Origin: Rutstroemia sp. NJR-2017a BVV2
Taxonomy: Eukaryota; Ascomycota; Leotiomycetes; Helotiales; Rutstroemiaceae
Direction: 5' to 3'
DNA: 64,000 nt
Assembly (NCBI GenBank): GCA_002946415.1
Contig: NJPS01000046.1
Span: forward strand, 1,860,001 to 1,924,000
Made by a program: the position numbers and the translations under genes. The notes beneath the pieces are model-generated. The model saw only the letters and a list, made by a program, of their open reading frames with translations, had not been told where the DNA came from and did no database searches. Below are positions 57,734-64,000 of this stretch, piece by piece; position 1 is the first letter of the stretch; each line of letters opens with the position of its first letter.

Positions 57734-59268
57734 ATGAGTATGACTACGGAAAACGCGAAGACCGAGACCCGGCTGCGAGGGAAGGGTAACTTCGTGAAAA
57801 TCGCGAAGGAGCTTGCGAACGGACACCTCGATGATTTCGCGCAGGTGCAGAAAAGTGGAGGATGGAAACCTGGGATGGACCCCAAGGTCGATTACTCAGG
57901 GCATTTCGAATTCGGCGGTTCACTTGGAACTCTAGCTCTCATGACCAGTTTTCCTCTACTCATGTATTATATGTGGATTGGTGCAACATACTACGATGGC
58001 CAACTCCCTTTACCACAAGGAGGACAATCCTGGACCGACTTCGGTAGACACATGTTCCGACTTGTCTACACCGGGGCATTCCCGCATCTAAGAGCTTGGA
58101 AAATATACTGGGCATACTACATATTCGAAGTTGCGTGCTACCTGTTTATGCCCGGCTTTACGTGTTATGGCAAGCCATTGCCACATGAAGGTGGCAAAAA
58201 GCTGAAATACTACTGTTCAGCCTATTCCAGCTTCTATCTTACCATTCTCATAGCCGCTGTGTTGCATGGAACCGGCTTTTTTCGACTTCAAACGATTCTG
58301 GATGAATTTGGCCCGATCATGTCTGTAGCCATCATTTCCGGATTTCTCATGAGCTTCTATGCCTACTTTTCTGCTTTCGCTCGTGGATCTCAACACCGTA
58401 TAACTGGCTATCCAATCTACGATTTTTTCATGGGGGCTGAGCTCAATCCCCGTCTCTTCGGCATTCTCGATTTCAAGATGTTTTATGAAGTTCGGATCCC
58501 CTGGTTTATCTTATTCGGGTTGAGTTGCGCAGCCGCTGCACGCCAATATGAGCAATACGGATACGTCTCGGGAGAAGTTCTGTTCCTTGTAATGGCTCAT
58601 TTCATTTACGCCAATGCATGTGCTAAGGCTGAACATCTGATCACTACAACTTGGGACATGTATCAGGAAAAGATGGGGTTCATGCTGACTTTTTGGAACA
58701 TGGCAGGTGTGCCTATGTCGTACTGTCACTGTACACTGTACCTCGCTAACCATGATCCATCTACATATGCATGGAACAAATACGCCTTGGCTGTATTGAC
58801 CGTAGCCTACCTTTTCGTATACTGGGTTTGGGATACGGCGAATGCCCAGAAGAATTCATTCCGTATGATGGAACGTGGTACATTTGCGAAGCGCAAGACT
58901 TTCCCGCAGCTTCCCTGGCAAGAAGTTTACAATCCCAAAACCATCGAAACCGATACTGGGGATAAGATTCTAGCAGATGGATGGTACGGTTTGGCGCGCA
59001 AGGTCCACTACAGTTGTGATGCTTTCTTTGCTCTCTCATGGGGCCTCATAACTGGCTTCAACAGTCCATTCCCATGGTTTTACTCCGTGTTCTTCATGGT
59101 AATGATAGCACACCGGGCTAGGAGAGACATTATGAAGTGCAGGCAAAAGTACGGCGATGCGTGGAAGGAATATGAGAAACAAGTGCCTTACCTCTTCATT
59201 CCCGTGAGTACCCTCCAGCTGTTACGGCACGTAAAGTCCTTTTCTAACTGTGACAGTATGTCATCTAA
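57734..59268 (+). CDS. ERG4: Delta(24(24(1)))-sterol reductase, Erg4 type
   Basis: Two exons (57734-59203, 59257-59268) encode 493 residues. The tiny second exon adds only Tyr-Val-Ile and the stop, so the protein ends LFIPYVI, matching the conserved C-terminus of Erg4. About eight membrane segments are visible. Family blocks include [66 protein letters not shown] and LANHDPSTY. The ERG4/ERG24 signature near the C-terminus reads [17 protein letters not shown]. The enzyme uses NADPH to reduce the C24(28) double bond in the last step of ergosterol synthesis, in the endoplasmic reticulum. The ATG at 57686 is an alternative start giving 509 residues; I prefer 57734 (MSMTTENAK). Confidence 0.92.
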
Positions 59269-60462
59269 TCTTGTCCTTGTTTGAAATTCGTTATACGAGT
59301 ATCATCGCCTTGGTGCACCACTTCGATTTACGCTACTCTCTCTCTAAATCTGGCTAGCAAGTAGTTAATCTTCTTGTTCGCTGAAATTACGAAATGCAGG
59401 TATCTTGTATAGCAATCACACTCACTGCCTTGTGAATCTTTCATTTAGCACTGTGCTTGGCAGGAAAATTAGTTGACTGCCTTGCTTGTTTGCAATAATA
59501 CTGAACCTTTTCCTTTAGCACTGTGCGACACGCACTTACCAATTCATGTCGTGATGCCTGCTATCAACCGTGTTGGGCCATTTTCATCTGCCGGGTGTAA
59601 TTACCGATTAGAAAGCGTGCTGGCCAGTGGCGACTTACCATGGCGTGCTGCTTAGGTACGGGAATGTTTCTATTATTGATTAGATTCTAGAATTTTAGTA
59701 TTCTTGCATTATAGAAGGATTGAAAATGCTCGACAATTGCATATACCCCAACGATGGTACTGAATGCCTAGAGAAAAATGTTGTATGAGCAGATCAATTC
59801 AGAATAATGGACAGTCTAATTCAATCATCGTGAGCCAACAACAGAAACCAAATAGCACGTCCGCAAGACTTAAGAAACTCTTATCAAATAGCCAAGAGAA
59901 GAGAGGCTCTGGAGCTCTGGGCATTGGCTCGATGGCGATTGCTATTATAGAACATTCTGGGCGGGATTGCAAGCTAAAATAGCTTAGAGCCACTTCCCAG
60001 TTGCCTGACTGTTAGCATATACTCCCAGGAGTTGTGTTTTATGAATCGTACTGCACGATTGCATGATAAACCAATATAGAACATCGTGAACGTGCCAAGG
60101 ACCACCAAACTCCAGGGAAGCTTTACCGCTCGCTTACAACAGCCGCTCTCGGAAGCCGCCTTTAGCTTCGGGACGATCAAATGCTTAATCTTAAAAGTCA
60201 GGGGTAGGGCAGGGGCCACCCGCGATGGAAAAACGGACAGACTGAGCCCTTGTGGTCCCGTTAGTAATTGTAGGATCAATAAGGTTAGCTTGGAAAGCTT
60301 TGTCCGAGACATATAGTCAAGTGGCACCTCGAAGATACACGCTGTAATCTTGTTCTCACTTATGTTTTGAAGGTCACTCACATACTTCCGCTCTCCAACC
60401 TACAGTACATCAAATACATGAGAGAAGGAGAATTGTCGTTGATTGCCCACCAGATTGACATC
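59269..60462. other. Intergenic region
   Basis: No supported gene in about 1.2 kb. A minus-strand frame of 135 codons (60381-59974) lacks an ATG start and any family signature. Confidence 0.4.
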
Positions 60463-61526
60463 ATGATTAGAAAATTTCGCGATTGGTTGGAAAATGTTAG
60501 TCACCCCAGAATTATGCAATAGACTCGTTGTTCTGACAATCTAAAGCTTTCGCTGCGCAGGGAAACGCGTGCAGCCCCACCTGTACGGTCACCACACCGG
60601 CAACGGCGTCTCACAATCCCTCTGCCCGTCGACCAGGCGGGACCAAAACAAACAACGGCGTCTCAAGAACAGAGCAGCTTTTTCTCGAAGCTCCCGTTTG
60701 AGATACGGCTCATGATTTATCGAGAGATTTTTGGCGACCGAGTAATTCATATTGCTTACGAGTACTCGGAAACCAAAAGGAAATGGGAACTATGGAGCAT
60801 TCAATGTATCTGTCCGTTCTTTCTAGGCCAAGGAGATATATGTCGTGAACGCTGGGGGGAGCAGCGAAAGTTATCACCACGAGACTACAGTTTTGGGGAA
60901 AGGCTGTCATGGGCTAAAATCGAGTTTTCTCTGTTGCGGAGTTGCCGCCAAGCGTAAGGAGCCTATCCACCATTTAATAATTGTCGCTTCTCATTTCACA
61001 CTCTCTTTGAATCTGATGGAACACTGATTTAATGATTGCCAGATATTCTGAGGGAATCGACTTACTCTACAGCACTAACGTCTTCCGTATCGATGATACT
61101 CTTACCCTGCGTTACTTGCCCTCTCTCGTGCTCCCCCAACGCCTGGCTTGCATCCAAGCGATTGCTATGAATTGGGCACTCCCTCCATCTATGCAACCTA
61201 ATTCATCTGTTCACGCACAAAAAGAATACGATTTGGCATGGGAACTATTAGCCTCTAAATATAATGGGCTATGCAACCTTCGCGTCGCGCTCATGGCCTT
61301 TCGCATCCCGTGGAGAGGAGAGAAATCTCTGGACGAGGTTAGTCAAATGTGGCTGAGACCTATAGATAGACTGATGTCTCAGCACCTCAAAATGTTTACC
61401 GTTCATGTCCCGGAGTCACTATACGACCAGTTCAAAAATTTTCCAATGGTAGAAAGGTGGTACTCTCTTGTCCATATGAGAGATATAGACTTTCCCTGTG
61501 GAATATTTGAAGGAAATGGCTGGTGA
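60463..61526 (+). CDS. DUF7730-like protein
   Basis: Three exons fit: 60463-60495, 60547-60953 and 61043-61526, giving 307 residues. The second junction completes an Ala codon and joins SLLRSCRQA to YSEGIDLLYSTNVFRI, a strong family match. The first intron (donor GTTAGT, branch CTGAC, acceptor AAAG) is less certain. Before the domain lies a Pro/Arg-rich stretch, then FFSKLPFEIRLMIYREIFGD, the typical opening of the large fungal DUF7730 family, which resembles an F-box-like start. These proteins are common and often multicopy in Ascomycota, and their function is unknown. The C-terminal region (LRVALMAFRIP, MWLRPIDRLM) also fits the family. Confidence 0.7.
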
Positions 61527-61867
61527 TTCATTACTAACTTATCGAGATATTTGTTCTGTATTTAGCCTATTATCGTCTTAACTTTTCTCTAGACTGCTTG
61601 TATTCACGTAAAAGCTTAGAATTGTTAGAGCAACTTTGACTGCCGCCTCTATTTGCGTGATTTTTGTTAAACTCGTGTGAGTCCAGTCATACCTGAGGCC
61701 GAACGGGACCGTACATAGACCTCAATTCACAACCAATAGACTTGCCAGGAACAGGAACATCATCTTCTAAATATAATTATTTGCATATTCTTCCTCCATT
61801 AGTGCAAAATAACTCCCGTCTGGATTAAAAGCTGACTCGCAGGAATAATATTCAATGTGTTTCGCTC
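61527..61867. other. Convergent intergenic spacer
   Basis: 3' flanks of the DUF7730-like gene (plus) and the LysM gene (minus). No gene seen. Confidence 0.5.
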
Positions 61868-64000
61868 TCACGACGCTGTAGTGGCCGCTGGAACTGGAGA
61901 CCCGCTTGTAATTGTGGTTGCTTGCCCAGATATCCCAATACAAACATAAACCGCGGCTTGCAACCCAGCACAATTAGAGCCAATAGCAGGGTTCCACCCG
62001 TAGAAGTCACTGCCAATATGTCAGTCAACTTAGTGTTGAGCCTTGCTGGATTATTTTTCTGTCCCCAAAAGAAAACGTACCTCAAAGATATGCCAGCGTC
62101 AAGGGCAATGTCGGAACAGCTATCCCCTGACTGAACATCATAAAATCTTAAGCATCCGCTCACCATTCCGGTCTATTGTTCAACGTTAGCTACGTTTTTG
62201 ACCACCTTTCAATTGTTTCGGCTCACTTGTGTTGGAGATGGAGTTGCAGGCACTGGATTTCCACTTGTGATAGTTGTCGCCGGCCCTGTGGTGCCAACGC
62301 AAACATAAACATTGGCCTGAAGCCCAGAGCAGTCGCCATTAAGGGCAGGATTCCACCCATAGAAGGTAGAGATAGCAATGTTAGAGTCCAGAGCAATATC
62401 GGTACAATCATTGCCACTTTCCACGAGATAAAATCTATCACAGTTGCTCACCATGCCAGCCTAAGAGAGAAGTCAGTGATTGGAGCGTTAAGAGTCTCAA
62501 ACTTTGGCACTAATGCATAGTTCCAATAAAGAAAAGGATGACAAAGAAACGAAAGCGCAGGGGTATCAAAATCTTCGAGATTCGGAGCATTGGCTCCCAA
62601 GAAGGAGGAGGATTTTGCTTACCTGAACTGGTGTTGGAGTGCCCATTGATGATCCAGAAGTGGTAGATGGTACCGTGGTGCTGGGAGCTATACCGGTGGA
62701 ACCTGTTGTAGTTGCTGATGTTGTTATTTCGTTAGGCAGACCAACGCAGATAAAGTAATTTGGTGCGAGACCGGAGCAATCTGATCCAAGTGCCGGGTTC
62801 CAGTCGGCGAGTTGAGTCAAAGTAACGCCGTTAGCGGCCGCGATTGATGTGCAGTTATCAGTTCTGTGGGTCATATTACAAATTGTTACGTCTTACAGAA
62901 TTCGAGGGAACTTACTCGCCAACAAACCAATAGGAGATACAACTGCTTGGGATTCCAGGCTGCTCTGGTTGAGGTCCCACACCGTTTGTAGGTAAGGGAG
63001 TGGCGGAGAAGGTGGTTGTGGGGTTAGTGGGAGTGCCTGGAACGGCGACGCAGTAATAATCTCCCACAACCAAGCCCGAGCAATCCGACCCCAGCGCTGG
63101 GTTCCAAGCGAGAAGATCTGCAGTAGTGAAGGTCTGGAAGTACTGCGGTATGAAATCACAGTCATCCCCAATTGTAGCTTTATACCAAGAAGTACAACTT
63201 GGGGCGATACCAGACTGAACAGGTGATGGAAGAACGGAGGCTGTGGATGGAAGGGGTAGACTGGTAAAGTTGGCTACACAGTAATAGGCGTTTTCTAAAT
63301 TAGTGCAATCGACGCCCGAGTTCCATTCTTCGAATTGCGCAACTTCCAGGTAACCCAAGGTTGAAGTCACGTTGCTACACGTATCACCCTATCCGAAAGT
63401 TAGTGGGTTATATGGTGCACAGAATCTATAATATTCACCTGGTTTGCTTCGTAGTACGATTGACACGTAGAGATTGTACCGTTAGCAACTGGTTCTGGAG
63501 GATAAGCTATACTGATCTGTGGAATGCTGGCCGGCGTCCACGCAGGATAGTATTGACTAGTCGCATTGGGAAGGCTAGATTGATCCATCGGGGCATCTAC
63601 GCAGTAGTACCAATTAACGTATAGTCCACTACAATCTGTGCCTACACTTGGGTTCCAAGACAAACTATGGATGTGAATGTCAGCAGATTGATCCGCAGGA
63701 TTGTTCGATGAATGAAGGTTAATTTCTTACAAGTCAGACATGGTAATCAAGTTCGAGTAGCGGTTGACAATAGTCTGACAATTGTCTTGTGATGTTGCTT
63801 GATAGTAACGAAGACCTGAAGAGTGTTAGAAGTACGAAGTGAAATTTATGGCTGTTTATCTGAATTCTTACACGGTGAAAGGATGCCAGATTGTGTCGGT
63901 GTTGGAGGCCAAGCTGTTGCAGTAGGAATAGGAACAAGCACGGCAGAAGTCTCGTTGCCAATGATTGAATATGTCCCTACCGCCGACTTACTTGTCGACG
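61868..64000 (-). CDS. Multi-LysM secreted protein, partial at the window end
   Basis: The gene ends at TGA 61868 (last residues SPVPAATTAS); its 5' end lies beyond position 64000. At least six LysM domains are readable on the minus strand, separated by Ser/Thr/Pro linkers and several short introns. Core motifs in order are SWNPSVGTDCSGLYVNWYYC; WNSGVDCTNLENAYYC; AWNPALGSDCSGLVVGDYYC; DWNPALGSDCSGLAPNYFIC; GWNPALNGDCSGLQANVYVC; and GWNPAIGSNCAGLQAAVYVC. Each is preceded by the first half, of the type CTxxYxxxxGDxC. The paired Cys residues in every domain mark the fungal extracellular subtype. LysM domains bind chitin or related N-acetylglucosamine polymers, so the protein may shield or sense cell-wall chitin. 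No chitinase (GH18) domain is visible in this part, but one could lie in the missing N-terminus. Confidence 0.88.

Noticed and set aside
59974..60381. Minus-strand frame of 135 codons with hydrophobic segments
   Set aside because: Begins with GTG, has no ATG start, no family signature and no flanking exon.

Overview
The window is nuclear DNA of a filamentous ascomycete. Nearly every gene has short introns of about 45-70 bases (one of 215), with GTRNGT donors and CTRAY-type branch sites. Several families are typically fungal: a giant hybrid histidine kinase, an ERG4-type sterol reductase, an ankyrin-plus-DIL protein, a HET protein, a UstYa-like protein and a multi-LysM protein. The gene set would suit Leotiomycetes/Helotiales, but the class is an inference. 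Genes lie on both strands and are well spaced. I saw no operons, tRNA, rRNA or CRISPR. Exon joins were read by eye from splice signals and phase.

Region 1 (1-31.3 kb) is mostly core genome: a hybrid histidine kinase (4.6-11.0 kb), a large disordered basic protein (13.2-16.5), a charged low-complexity protein with a Cys cluster (18.8-21.0), the Sm-like protein LSM5 with six exons (21.5-22.2, minus), a DEDDy 3'-5' exonuclease (22.7-24.5), a cytochrome b561-type membrane protein (25.4-26.2, minus), allantoicase (27.0-28.2) and an ankyrin/DIL protein (28.8-31.3).

Region 2 (32.3-48 kb) is accessory and decayed. It starts with an intact gene of an unrecognised beta-rich family (here the WWxxGT family) and a small alpha/beta hydrolase. 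Next comes a divergent pair: a secreted 107-residue protein with tandem repeats, and a UstYa-like (DUF3328) protein with two HxxHC motifs. UstYa proteins cyclise the repeated cores of fungal ribosomal peptides (ustiloxin/dikaritin type), so this pair is the best candidate in the window for an undescribed biosynthetic system. A degraded copy of the hydrolase 3' end follows, then a Ty1/copia relic with an array of five short palindromes beside it, a HET gene killed by two TGG-to-TAG changes, an M35-like peptidase fragment, and two broken WWxxGT paralogues.

Region 3 (50-64 kb) holds a TBC-domain RabGAP (50.1-52.8), a secreted GMC oxidoreductase (54.3-56.3, minus), an ERG4-type sterol reductase (57.7-59.3), a DUF7730-like protein (60.5-61.5) and a protein with at least six LysM domains (61.9 kb to beyond the window end, minus).
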